A stretch of DNA of 64,000 nt from Thinopyrum elongatum (taxonomy: Eukaryota; Streptophyta; Magnoliopsida; Poales; Poaceae). Below are positions 11,185-22,499 of this stretch, piece by piece. Below the pieces are notes generated by a model. That model worked only from the letters and a program-made list of their open reading frames with translations. It did not search any database and had not been told where the DNA came from. The position numbers and the translations under genes are program-made. The stretch covers positions 115,891,201-115,955,200 of the forward strand of contig CM022300.1 in assembly GCA_011799875.1 (NCBI GenBank). Direction: 5' to 3'. The first letter of the stretch is position 1. Each line of letters starts with the position of its first letter.

Positions 11185-12956
11185 TGTTGGGGAACGTTGC
11201 ATGGAAAACAAAAAAAATTCTATGCACATGCAAGATCTATCCATGGAGATGCATAGCAACGAGAGGGGAGAGTGTGTCTACGTACCCTCGTAGACCATAA
11301 GCGAAAGCGTTTATTAACGCAGTTGATGTAGTCGAACTTCTTTGTGATCCAACCGATCAAGTACCGAACGTACGGCACCCCCGCGTTCAGCACACGTTCA
11401 GCTCGGTGACGTCCTTGCCTTCTTGATCCAGCAAGATGGGCGAAGTAGTAGATGAGTTCTGGCAGCACGACGGCGTGGTGACGGTGGTAGTGATGCTATC
11501 TCCGCAGGGCTTCGCCTAAGCACTCCAAAAATATGACCGAGGGACGAAACTGTGGAGAGGGGCGCCGCACACGGCTAAGAGATTGTCGTCGTCTTGTGTG
11601 GCGCCCCCTTCCTCATATATATAGGTGGGGGGAGAGGGGAGGTAGCCAGGAGGTGCCCCAAGGGTGGCTGAATCCCCCTTGGGCTCCTGCCCTTGGCCGC
11701 CCACCCTTTCTTTGTTTGTGCGCGGGAGGAAGGCAGGGGGAGGTGGCGCCCCCCTTCCTTTCTCTCATGAGGAGGGAAAGGCAGGAGGGGCCAACCCACC
11801 CCTTTTCCTTCCCCTAGGGCCGACGGCCAAGGAGAGGAGCGCACCAGCCTCTTGTGGGATGGTGTGTTCCCCCTTTGGCCCATTAAGCCAATATAGCCTC
11901 ACGGAGCTTCCCGGAACCCCTTCCGGTGATCCGATGACTACCCGGTACCTCCCGAAACTCTTTCGGTGTCCAAATAGCATTGTCCTATATATCTATCCTT
12001 ACCTCCGGACCATTCCAGAGCTCCTCGTCATGTCCGTGATCTTATCCGGGACTCTGAACAACATTCGGTCACCAAATCACATAACTCATATAACAATATA
12101 TCGTCAACGAACGTTAAGCGTGCGGACCCTACGGGTTCGAGAACTATGTAGACATAACCGAGACACCTCTCCGGTCAATAATCAATAGCGGAACCTGGAT
12201 GCCCATATTGGTTCCTACATATTCTACGAAGATCTTTATCGGTCGAACCTTATGACAACACACGTAATTCCCTTTGTCTGTTGGTATGTTACTTGCCCGA
12301 GATTCGATCGTCAGTATCTTCATACCTAGTTCAATCTCGTTACCTGCAAGTCTCTTTACTCGTTCCATAATACATCATCTCGTAACTAACTCCTTAGTCA
12401 CTTTGCTTGCAAGCTTCTAGTGATGTGTATTACCGAGAGGGCCCAGAGATACCTCTCCGATACACGGAGTGACAAATCCTACTCTCGATCCATGCCAACT
12501 CAACAGACACCTTTGGAGATACCTATAGAGCATCTTTATGATCACCCAGTTATGTTGTGACGTTTGATAGCACACAAGGTATTCCTCCGGTATCCGGGAG
12601 TTGCATGATCTCATAGTCTAAGGAATATGTATTTGACATTAAGAAAGCAATAGCAATAAATTGAACGATCATATGCTAAGCTAACTGATGGGTCTTGTCC
12701 ATCACATCATTCTCCTAATGATGTGATCCTGTTATCAAATGACAACTCATGTCTATGGTTAGGAAACCTTAACCATCTTTGATCAATGAGCTAGTCTAGT
12801 AGAGGCTCACTAGGGACACGATATTTGTTTATGTATACACACATGTATTTAAGTTTTCGGTCAATACAATTCTAGCATGAATAATAAATCTTTATCATGA
12901 TTAAGGAAATATAATAATAACCATTTTATTATTGCCTCTAGGGCATATTTCCATCA
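11185..12956 (-). repeat. L2 3' LTR
   Basis: 1772 bp, TG..CA bounded. A TATATATA promoter box on the minus strand lies near 11614-11625. Short open frames across it are shadows; none is a gene. Confidence 0.92.
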
Positions 12957-12971
12957 GTCTCCCACTTGCAC
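12957..12971 (-). other. L2 polypurine tract
   Basis: On the minus strand the sequence GCAAGTGGGAGAC abuts the 3' LTR. It matches the L3b tract at 36434-36448. Confidence 0.8.
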
Positions 12972-13234
12972 TAGAGTTAATAATCTAGTTCACATCGTCA
13001 TGTGATTAACACCCATAGTTCACATCACCATGTGACTAACACTCAAAGAGTTTACTAGAGTCAATAATCTGGTTCGCGTCGCCATGTGATTAACACCAAA
13101 GATTTTACTAGAGTGTGATCATGTTTTGCGTGTAAGAGAGGTTTTAGTCAACGGGTCTGCATCATTCAGATCCATGTGTACTTTGCAAATATCTATGTCT
13201 ACAATGCTCTGCATAGAGCTACTCTAGCTAACTG
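12972..13234 (-). other. L2 3' untranslated region
   Basis: Carries two to three copies of a short repeat (CACATCG/CACC..CATGTGA.TAACAC) between RNase H and the polypurine tract. The same repeats occur in L3b at about 36290-36420. No gene. Confidence 0.6.
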
Positions 13235-14664
13235 TTACATGTTCAATACGTATCTAGATTGAGACTCAGAGTCATCTGGATTAGTGTTAAAGCTTGCATC
13301 GACATAACCCTTTACGACGAACCCTTTATCACCTCCATAACCGAGAAACATTTCCTTAGTCCTCTTTAGGTACCTAAGGATAATTTTGACCGCTGTCCAG
13401 TGATCCACTCCTGGATCACTATTATACCCTCTTGCCAAACTCATGGTAAGGCACACATCTGGTACACAACATGGCATACATAATAGAACCTATGGCTGAG
13501 GCATAGGGAATGACTTTCATTCTCGCTCTATCTTCTGCCGTGGTCGGGCTTTGAGTCTTACTCAATTTCACACCTTGTAACACAGGCAAGAACCCTTTCT
13601 TTGACTGATCCATTTTGAACTTCTTCAAAACTTTGTCAAGGTATGTGCTTTGTGAAAGTCCTATTAAGCGTCTCGATCTATCCCTGTAGATCTTGATGCC
13701 CAATTTATAAGCAGCTTCACCGAGGTCTTTCATTGAAAAATTCTTATTCAAGTATCCTTTTATGCTATCCAGAAATTCTATATCATTTCCAATCAACAAT
13801 ATGTCATCCACATATAATATTAGAAATGCTACAGAGCTCCCACTCACTTTCTTGGAAATACAGGCTTCACTGTAAGTCTGTATAAAACCATATGCTTTGA
13901 CCACCTCATCAAAGCATATATTCCAACTCCGAGATGCTTGCACCAGTCCATAGATGGATCGCTGGAGCTTGCAAACTTTGTTAGCACCTTTAGGATCGAC
14001 AAAACATTCTGGTTGCATCATATATACAACTCTTCTTTAAGAAATCCATTAAGGAATGCAGTTTTGATGTCCATTTGCCATATTTCATAATTATAAAATG
14101 CGGCAATTGCTAACATGATTTGGACTGACTTAAGCATCACTACGGGTGAGAAAGTCTCATCGTAGTCAACTCCTTGAACTTGTCGAAAACCTTTTGCGAC
14201 AAGTCGAGCTTTGTAGACAGTAACATTACCATCAGCTTCAGTCTTCTTCTTGAAGATCCATTTATTCTCAATGGCTTGCCGATCATCAGGCAAGTCCATC
14301 AAAGTCCACACTTTGTTCTCATAGCTTCTTCATAGTTCGTAGGTTCGCCATGGTCTAATAACATAACTTCCAGGACATGATTACCGTACCACTCTGGTGC
14401 GGATTGTGCTCTGGTCGACCTACGAGGTTCAGTAGTAACTTGATCTGAAGTTTCATGATCATCATCATTTGCTTCCTCTCTAGTTGATGTAAGCATCACG
14501 GGAACGGTTTTCTGTGATGTGCTACTTTCCAATTCGAGAGAAGGTACAATTACCTCATCAAGTTCTACTTTCCTCCCACGCACTTCTTTCGAGAGAAACT
14601 CCTTCTCTAGAAAGGACCCATTCTTTGCAACAAAGATCTTGCCTTCAGATCTTCGGTAGAAGGT
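13235..14664 (-). pseudogene. L2 reverse transcriptase and RNase H (copia pol, 3' part)
   Basis: The frame at 14664-14299 carries the end of the integrase extension. The frame at 14311-14018 starts the RT with DDRQAIENKWIFK, KARLVAKGF and MDIKTAFLNG. The frame at 14021-13422 continues with QASRSWN, the catalytic YVDDILLIGND and the RH connector. The frame at 13477-13235 ends with SDPGVDHW and the RNase H piece VVKGYVDASF. The RT active-site aspartates are intact, but a stop near 14018 and frameshifts near 13450 break the polyprotein. The upstream half lies beyond L3a, from 25366. Confidence 0.9.
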
Positions 14665-15580
14665 TGTCGTGGTATCACACGGCCACCTATGGGGCCATCG
14701 GCCCCTTGTGGTTCGGCAAGGGGGAAGAGCGCATTGCACAAAGAGCGGAAAGCACAGAGCAGCACGACAACGATGACACGGGCAGTTTTACCCAGGTTCG
14801 GGCCGCCGTGAGGCGTAAAACCCTACTCCTGCTTTGGTGGATTGATGAAAGGACCGTGGTGGAGACGCAGCGCTCTAGCCCGGCAAGGTCACCTCGGGGT
14901 GAGAGAAGCTATGCGCGTACGAGCGTACAAGGGTCCGAATCCTTTCTAAGGTAGCCATGGCCCTCCTTTTATAGGTCAAGGGGTTACCACAATGGCAAAA
15001 TAGTCATTTATCCAATGATTAGATAGCCACAGTGCTATCATACCTAACTCTGCAGACAGGACAGGGTGCATTAAATGTGTCGCTTAGTGTCACATCGTGG
15101 CGTAGCCCGGCAAGCCTTGCCGTGCCATTCAGCCACCTTTTCGCCTGCCCGCGCGACACGTCGCCTGGATGGGTGTCATTTATGGATGATCTTCCTCAAA
15201 AATGGCCTGCCATGTACCAAGTAACAGCCACTTAGTCACTTGGGGGCTCGACACCGCACCGATGGGTGACTTGCATTGCTGTGAGGTGGAGCGGTGGAGC
15301 TTTGGCGGGGTAATCTGCCTTGGCGTCCCCGGCAAGCCTGCCGGGGGAGTCTTGAGGCTTGTCTTGGGGTAAACTCGACCCCGCCAGGCTCGCCTGCCCG
15401 GCAAGGGAGATTTTCCCTTAGTGATATCTTGCTTATTTGATTGGTCTTGGTCTTCTTGATCCGCCCTTTGATTTCTCAAAGAGCCATCTCTTCTACTTGG
15501 CCTTGTCTTGAATGTCGTAACCTTGCTCTTGAGTCTGTGTATAGTCTGGGCAACACACCTGGGGGTTTGTTACACCGACA
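14665..15580 (-). repeat. L3a 3' LTR
   Basis: 916 bp. On the minus strand it runs from TGTCGGTGTAAC to CCACGACA. The promoter box TATAAAAG is at 14973-14966. Confidence 0.92.
14966..14973 (-). promoter_or_regulatory. TATA box in the L3a 3' LTR
   Basis: TATAAAAG followed by GAGG on the minus strand. The same box sits at the matching place in the 5' LTR (24750-24757) and in the related LTR of element G (62267-62274). Confidence 0.65.
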
Positions 15581-17880
15581 GGAGCCCCCGGGCCTAGCCT
15601 GAACGCGCTGCCGAGCGTCGTCGGGGTAGGCCCTGTCTAGTACACAGGTGAGTGGGTTGTGGTAGCTCGTCCTTTGAGATCTTCTTTGCTTCTCCATTAA
15701 CCTGTGCTTGAGTCAGTTTCCGGTTTTCCCGTGCATCGCGTGATGCCAATTGCAGTGGGGCCACCTTTTGTAATGGCCCGTGAATGACTTTAACGCACGG
15801 GGGAGTAACTTCCAATTCACTCTTCCCACTACGTCCTTATCCTCTGCCATGTATGCTGCATGCATTGAGTGGGATAGGTGACGGAGGCACGTGGTGCAGG
15901 AGAGAGAGCCAGGGCAGGAGCTCGGCCTTCCTTGGTTGGTGTAAGGGGGCGACGATTGGATCCGGCCGTCGGCGGTAGCTTGGACGGGTCGGATCAGAAA
16001 GAAACCCCTCTGGGGCGGGGGCGAAGGATCAGCCCCCAGCCCCAGCTTGCCTATAAAAGAGGGGGCAAGGATGAAGCAGAGGTGTCCATCCACGCACCTC
16101 TCTTTCTTTATTTCTTGCCTTCTTCTTTGTTGTGTTGAGAGGGAGAGGTCGGGGCCGGGCCCCGGGCTCTAGCTTAGGGTTGATGATGCCGAACGCTCGT
16201 ATTGACGCTGGGGGAGTGAGTCTGGTCCGGGGGCGCAGGAGATGCAGTGGTCGGGGGTGTGGGCGCTGAACTGTCCACAGTGTGGGAGGCGTTACGCTCC
16301 TCCGAGACAGTGAGGCGCCCGCCTCTCCCACACGAGTCGGCCACTTGTTGGAGAGTGCTTGCCCTGGCCACAAGACACCGAGGTTCGCCAACTTGACGAT
16401 GAGGCTCCTGGGGCTTCCAGCGCCTGCCTGGGATGCAGCGCTCAGGATCTTTGGTAATCCCAGCACTGCTCCTTCCGGCGGAGTCGGGGCAATCGTTGAA
16501 GACGGCGGCACCTTCCTGCCCTCCAAGGTGGGGAGCGATGCTCCTCGCATGCCTCGAACGCCACCGTCGTCTGCTGCTTCTCCAGGGGAGGTGTCGGCCC
16601 GAGGGGCCGGCGTCCTCCTGGAGTGGTGGTGATGAAGAAGGAACGAGGGAAGACGGAGAAGGCGGGTGGCAGGCCGTCAGGTCGGAGTACGATGGCACCG
16701 ACGCCTTCGTCTCGTATTGCCGGACCGCTGCCTCATCTTTCCGCTCTTCCCCTCCCTTCCCAGCACCATCATCACCGGCCTCTTTAGGACGGTCGCCGGG
16801 AAGGGGGTCGCTCTCTTGGTGCCTTCGCCTCCTCCAGCAGTTTTCCAGCTGAGCTCCGGCGGTTCTCCCCGCCGGTGCTTGTGCTGGGGCTTCTTGCTGG
16901 CCATGGAGGTGGTGACCAGGGCACCGCCGAGCTGCTCCCTCCGCCCCTCTCCTTCACAGCCTCGCCACTCCCGATCTTGTCAGGCTGCGCCCGGCAAGCC
17001 CTGACGGGATCGGGCTGGGCTTCCGCTCAGGCACTCCTTTTGCCCTCTCCACCTCCCACTGTAGTCCCTAGGAGGAGAGGGACAAGAAAGGGATTACGGG
17101 GCACTTATCTTTTTTCAGTCTAAAACATGTAGGCACTTGCCAAACTTTAGTCTAAATTATGTAAACTTCTTTATCCATGTTTGTGCTCCGTAAGATCTGT
17201 ACTTGCTTATCAGCATATTAATGAAAAAGACAAGCCTTGCCGGGTACTTGTGCATGTATCATGTCCATGTAGAGGTGAGGTGCCTCTATACGTTCAAGTA
17301 AACAAGTTTCCCCCGGCAAACTATCCTGCCGGTACCCTTAGTTTGCTGCCGTGGGGCAAGGCCTACTGGGCATAAAACTATAAAAAGGGACCGGCCCCTC
17401 GTCGAACCCTCTCCATCAAAGGCAACTGTGACCACCTTGTCCGAAGCAACGTTCGGGACAAAGGATGGGAGCACCTATGTTTCGAAGGTAACGAGGTTTT
17501 CATATGCACAAGTTTTTACCTTACAGAACATGTATGGATAAGAAGAAACTTATCTGTTTGGCTTCCCGGGGATCACTGTGTAGGCTTGTCTTTATTTCTT
17601 CTCTTCGGGATCAAGTCCACGGCAAGAACCCTGCAACTTAGTGCAGATGAAAACAGTGCTACATGCGACCTCATCTACATGATCATGCTATGCTCATGAT
17701 ATGCTTATGCATGCATGCAATCTTGTTGGGGGCCCCCCAGCGCTTCATTTATTCATCTGTTGCTCAGGGTCTGCGCCTGGCTTTGTACAAAGGGTTACAT
17801 GCAACATCGACAAGGCTTGTACAAAAGGGTGGCTGCCGGGCAGGGCCCGACAGCCGCGCCTTACGGTAGAACTTATGGAG
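15581..17880 (-). other. L3a 3' non-coding region (2.3 kb, GC-rich)
   Basis: Lies between integrase and the 3' LTR; GGGGGCTCC on the minus strand at 15589-15581 is the likely polypurine tract. Tat-lineage elements often have such a region, sometimes with an antisense ORF. Long open frames occur on both strands here (plus 16282-16632, 16433-16852, 16666-17004; minus 16550-16029, 16698-16174). They overlap each other in GC-rich sequence and show no domain, so I do not call a gene. Confidence 0.55.
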
Positions 17881-19060
17881 ATGCTCAATGTTCCATGAGT
17901 TTTGCAACTAAATGCTGTCTCCGGTCTCCAGACGGACTGCGCCGGGTCTGGTGACTCGTACTACCCGGTAAGGGCCTTCCCACTTCGGTGTCAACTTGTT
18001 TACACCCTTGGCGGAGTGAACATGCCTAAGGACAAGGTCACCTTCCTCAAGGCTCCGGGCATGAACCATGCGGCTGTGATAGCGACGCAGGGATTGCTCG
18101 TAGCGTGCAGCACGCGTAGCAGCCCGGAGACAGTTCTCCTCAAGTAGCACAGCGTCGTCACGCCGGTGCTGTTCCTGTGCTACTTCATCGTAGGCAAGCA
18201 CTCGAGGTGATCCGTAGATGAGTTCCGTGGGGATAACTGCTTCTGCCCCATAGACTAGGGAGAAGGGAGTCTGCCCGGTAGCTCGATTTGGTGTCGTACG
18301 GAGGGACTAAAGAACCACTGGCAGCTCGTCGATCCATCGCCTGCCGCACTTCTGCAGCCTATCAAATGTTCTTGTCTTGAGTCTTCGCAGCACTTCAGCG
18401 TTTGCCGTCTCAACTTGTCTGTTGCTTCTGGGATGGGCAACAGAGGCAAATGAGACTTTGCTTCCGAGGGCATGAACGTATTGCATGAAGGCGCGGCTTG
18501 TGAATTGGGTGCCATTGTCAGTGATGATCCTGGCGGGTACTCCAAAACGGCACACCAATCCTTTCAAGAACTTGATAGCTGACTGTGCGGCCACCTTCCT
18601 CACGGGCTCCACCTCTGGCCACTTTGTGTACTTGTCGATAGCGACGAACAAGAACTCAAAGCCCCCGGTAGCACGGGGGAAGGGGCCCAAGATGTCGAGC
18701 CCCAGACCGAGAAGGGCCATGACAAAGGGATCGTCTGGAGAGCTTGAGCAGGCTGATGGATATTCTTGGAGTGGAACTGGCAGGCTTCACATTTGGTGAC
18801 TAGCTCAATTGCATCTTGGAGGGCCGTGGGCTAGTAAAAACCTTGCCGGAAGGCTTTCCCAACCAGGGCCCTCGATCCAATGTGGGAGCCGCATATACCC
18901 TTGTGTATCTCTGCCAACAGTTCCTTTCCTTCTTCCTGGCAAATGCACTTCAATTTCACTCCGTTGGGCCTTCTTCTGTATAGCGTGTCGTCAATGAACT
19001 GATACATACTGGCCCTCCGGGCTACTCTTTTCAGCTTCTTCTTGCTCTTGGGGAAGTTCT
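17881..19060 (-). pseudogene. L3a integrase
   Basis: Three parts are legible on the minus strand: a degenerate HHCC zinc finger around 18990-18740 ending in a CEACQ motif; the catalytic core at 18720-18307 with LDILGPFP, ITDNGTQF and VETANAE for the D,D-35-E triad; and a C-terminal part at 18201-17908 with PKWEGPYRV. An in-frame stop in the zinc finger, a stop after the core and a frameshift near 19050 make it non-functional. Confidence 0.85.
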
Positions 19061-19371
19061 CCTGTTTGGAGGAAATGGACTATGTGCCACGCCCAAGTTG
19101 GAGCCTGAGGCTCGGCAACGAGGACCAGCGGCACCTCCTCATTCATGGGAGCGCACTCCTCGACCGCAGATATTGGTAGTTTGGTGGGAGGGTGCAGCTC
19201 ACCGATCGAAGGGGAGTTCTTCCCGCTAAGCTCTTTGCCGGGGGCTTCAGGAAGCTCTGCCCGGAGAGGCTTGCCGAAGTCCAGTTTCCTCCTCTTCCTG
19301 GCCATTGTTGCTAGGGATATGGAGGGTTGAGTCAGATGGAGAACAAAAGCCCCTGGTTCCACAAGGAGTTT

Positions 19372-20310
19372 TTACGCAGCGCACTTTGACAGATGATCAG
19401 CAATGCTGTTTTCCGCACGCGGTATGTGCGCTGTTTGCAATCCATCAAAGTGCTCCTCCAACTTTCTCACTTCCTCGACGTATGCCTCCATCAATGGGCT
19501 TTGATAATCCTTGTTCACTTGCCTCACCACAAGTTGCGAATCTCCATGAATGATCAACTTCTTGATTCCCAGTTCTGTTGTGATCCTGAGCCCGGCAAGG
19601 AGTCCTTCATATTCTGTTGTATTGTTGGTAGCCTTCTCCCTGGGGAAATGCATTTGAACCACGTACTTGAGGTGCTCCCTAGAGGGAGCAACAAGAAGCA
19701 CACCAGCTCCTGCACCTTGTAGGGAAAAGGCACCATCAAAGTACATGATCCATTCTTGGGGCGCTTCCTTGCCGGGGATAACTGTCTCCAACACGTCTTC
19801 GTCAGGGGTAGGCGTCCATTCCGTAATAAACTTCGCCAGTGCTCTACTCTGAATGGTTGACGTGCTCTTGAACTTCAAACCAAAGCTGGATAACTCCAAA
19901 GCCCATTCCACTATCCTGCCAGTGGCCTCAGGGTTCCTCAGTATGCATTGCAAGGGGAAGTGGGTGACAACCGTGATCTCGTGGGCTTGGAAGTAGTGGC
20001 GCAGTTTCCTTGAGGCCATGATGAGGCCAAAAATCAAACTTTGCATGCCAGAGTACCTCGACCTAGCCCCCTGCAACAGGGAGCTGACGAAGTACACTGG
20101 CCGTTGCACCACTTTCTTCCTCGCCGTGACCTTGGAGCTGTCTCCATTACCCTGCTCCTCCTTGTTCTGATCTGCCTCTGACCTTGCCGGGGTGAGTTCA
20201 CTTCCTCCTCCAGAGGGGACGGCAGTTGCAGCTGCTTCTTCATCTACTTCCCGCTGCGCCACCAGCGCTGCGCTAACCACTTGATTGGTTGCCGCTAAGT
20301 ATAGCAGCAA
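19372..20310 (-). pseudogene. L3a double RNase H (classical remnant plus Tat-type second domain)
   Basis: The 312 codon frame starts within the RT-connected RNase H (LLYLAATN..PVYFVS and RHYFQAHEITVVT) and ends with a second RNase H: MYFDGAF, TEYEGLLAGL, HGDSQLVV and ENSIADHLS hold the acidic catalytic residues. Having two RNase H domains is characteristic of Tat-lineage gypsy elements. It is separated from RT by a single in-frame TAA at 20313-20311, otherwise the frame is continuous. Downstream, 18991-19362 is the linker towards integrase. Confidence 0.87.
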
Positions 20311-20313
20311 TGG

Positions 20314-21285
20314 TTATTGTGGTTTTGGAGCGACTAAGGTGGGGACAGAGGAAAGATAGGTCTTCAGATCCTGCAGCGTAGCGTTTGCCTCCGGGGTCCA
20401 CTCCATGGGCCCAGCCTTCTTCAATATTTTGAAGAACGTCAGGGCGCGTTCGGCGGACTTGGAAATGAACCTGCTTAGCGCGGCAACACATCCAGTCAAA
20501 CACCTCATGTCTTTAACTGTCTTGGGTGCTTGAATCTGCTCAATTACCTTGATCTTGTCGGGGTTGGCCTCTATCCCCCGGTGGGACACAAAGAAGCCAA
20601 GCAGCTTGCCGGAAGGAACGCCAAACACACACTTCTCTGGGTTCAGCTTCAAGTTGATCTTGCGTAGATTTGCAAAGGTCTCTTCCAAGTCCTGAATGAG
20701 AGTTGATTTGTCCTTGGTTTTGACCACTATATCATCCATGTAGGCTTCAATATTCCTGTGCAACTGGGACTCAAAGCCAATCTGTACTGCTCTCGCGAAA
20801 GTGGATCCAACGCTTTTTAACCCAAAGGGCATATGTAGAAAGCAGTACGTGCTGCATGGGGTTATAAACGCGGTCTTCTCTTCGTATTCCTCGGACATGA
20901 AAATCTGGTGGTACCCAGAGTAGGCATCCAAGAAGGAAAGCAGGTCACATCCAGAGGTGCAATCCATGATCTGATCGATGTGCGGATAGGGGAATGGGTA
21001 CTTTGGGCATGCTTTATTCAGATCTGTGAAATCTATGCAAAGCCTCCATTTCCCATTCGCCTTGCACACCACCGCTGGATTCGCCAACCAAGTTGGATGC
21101 AACACTCCTCTGACCAAACCAGCAACTTCAAGTTTCTTGATCTCCTCGGCAATAAACTGCTGCCGCTCCAAAGCTTGCTTTCGGACCTTCTGTTTGACGG
21201 GTCGGGCATGTGGGCAGACAACAAGGTGGTGCTCGATTACCTCCCTGGGAACACCGGGGATGCCAGATGGTTGCCAAGCAAACAC
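20314..21285 (-). pseudogene. L3a reverse transcriptase
   Basis: An open 323 codon frame with the gypsy RT blocks in order: VRKQALERQQFIAEEIKKL, KANGKWRLCIDFTDLNKACP, FLDAYSGYHQI, TPCSTYCFLHMPFGLK, the active site AYMDDIVVK, and LLGFFVSHRGIEANPDKI. The catalytic YMDD is intact. It reads upstream without a stop into the frame at 21765-21325 by overlap in another phase, and ends at an in-frame stop before RNase H. Best seen as part of a formerly continuous pol. Confidence 0.9.
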
Positions 21286-21324
21286 ATCGACATTCGCCCG
21301 CAGGAAGGCAACGAGCGCGCTTTC

Positions 21325-22499
21325 CTATTTGTCATCAAGGGTGGAGTTGATAGTAAATGTACCATCAGCGCCAACCAACCCTGCCGGGACCTTCTTCACA
21401 GCAGGCGCAACAACCTTTGATCTCTTGCTATTGGAACTCTTCGGCAAATCATCAACAGGCGCAGCGCAATCCGAAGAGGCGCGCTTCCCGGATTCTTTGC
21501 TGGTGCCCTTGCTAGCTTTCTTCCCTTTCTTGCTTTCCTTGGCGGGAGTGGTAGCTTCCGCAGCCTCTGCAACGACTGCTTCTCGGTACATCTTATCCAC
21601 GCATATGACTGCGTCCTTCTTGTCTGATGGAATGGAAATGATGCCCATCGGTCCTGGCATCTCTGGTTTGAACGTACGGGCAGATGGCCAACGGACTTGC
21701 CACAGCTCATGAGTGAAGGCGGGGCACTCAACCTCGAAAGGCAGGTACCCGCCCCCACCGGGCATGGGTTCGTCGACGTCGGGGCCATTGCGCCTATCAG
21801 ACTAGCAGCGGGTGTCGCGGCGTCGTTCGATGGTGACGCGGGCATCTTCCCTCCGCTTGTCTTCCAGGACCCATCGCTGGTCTCGACGTGTTTGAGGATC
21901 AGACAAAGCCATTGATATGTCGTCGGGTTCTTGGTCGAATGGCCCTGGTTGCGGCCCCTGCGCTGGTTGTCGTGGAGGGGACTGTTCCGTCGGAATGACT
22001 CCCTCGGTGCGGCCAGCGGCTTGGGCCGTTGCCACCGTTGGTGGAGGCCGTGGCGGGCCTGCCTGCTGTGATCCTCCCGCCTCAGGGAAACCAATCAAGC
22101 TCTGGATAGTGGCCCTCCACTCATCCATTTGATTCGCCGCTGGCGGAAATCTCAACAAGAGCTGGGCCCACGCCATGGCCTCCGAAGCGGTGCTTGGCAT
22201 GGACGACGATGTGGTTCGCGACGTCGCTCGACTTCTGATGGTGCCTATAGTGGTGGCGCCATGTTCTCGCCGCCGCGAGCCAGTCGCCAGGGTGGCATGA
22301 CGATGAGGCAGATGCGCTTGGTGGTTGACGACCCCATTTGGCGCATCGTCTCGGCTAGCTTGCCCTGGGGGTGGCACGGGCCCTGTAGCCGCACCCGCGG
22401 CGGGGGTAGCTAAGTGATTACGATCCGCACCAGGGCGAGCGCCACCGCTGCGGCTGTGTTCCTCGGCGAGGTGGGGAGGCGGAGACGGAGCGTTCTCCC
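21325..22499 (-). pseudogene. L3a gag fragment joined to the protease/RT linker
   Basis: 22377-21802 is a proline- and arginine-rich, gag-like frame (WAQLLLRFPPAANQMDEW, PDDISMALSDPQ). 21765-21325 (YLPFEVECPAFTHELWQV, MPGPMGIISI) matches the stretch normally between protease and RT. No capsid core, CCHC zinc knuckle or protease DSG/DTG motif lies between them, so several kilobases appear deleted near 21766-21801. The upstream end is interrupted by the L4 solo LTR. Confidence 0.65.

Noticed and set aside
11533..12188. Overlapping open frames in both directions
   Set aside because: They lie within the L2 3' LTR; matching frames at 29143-29627 are in the other L2 LTR.
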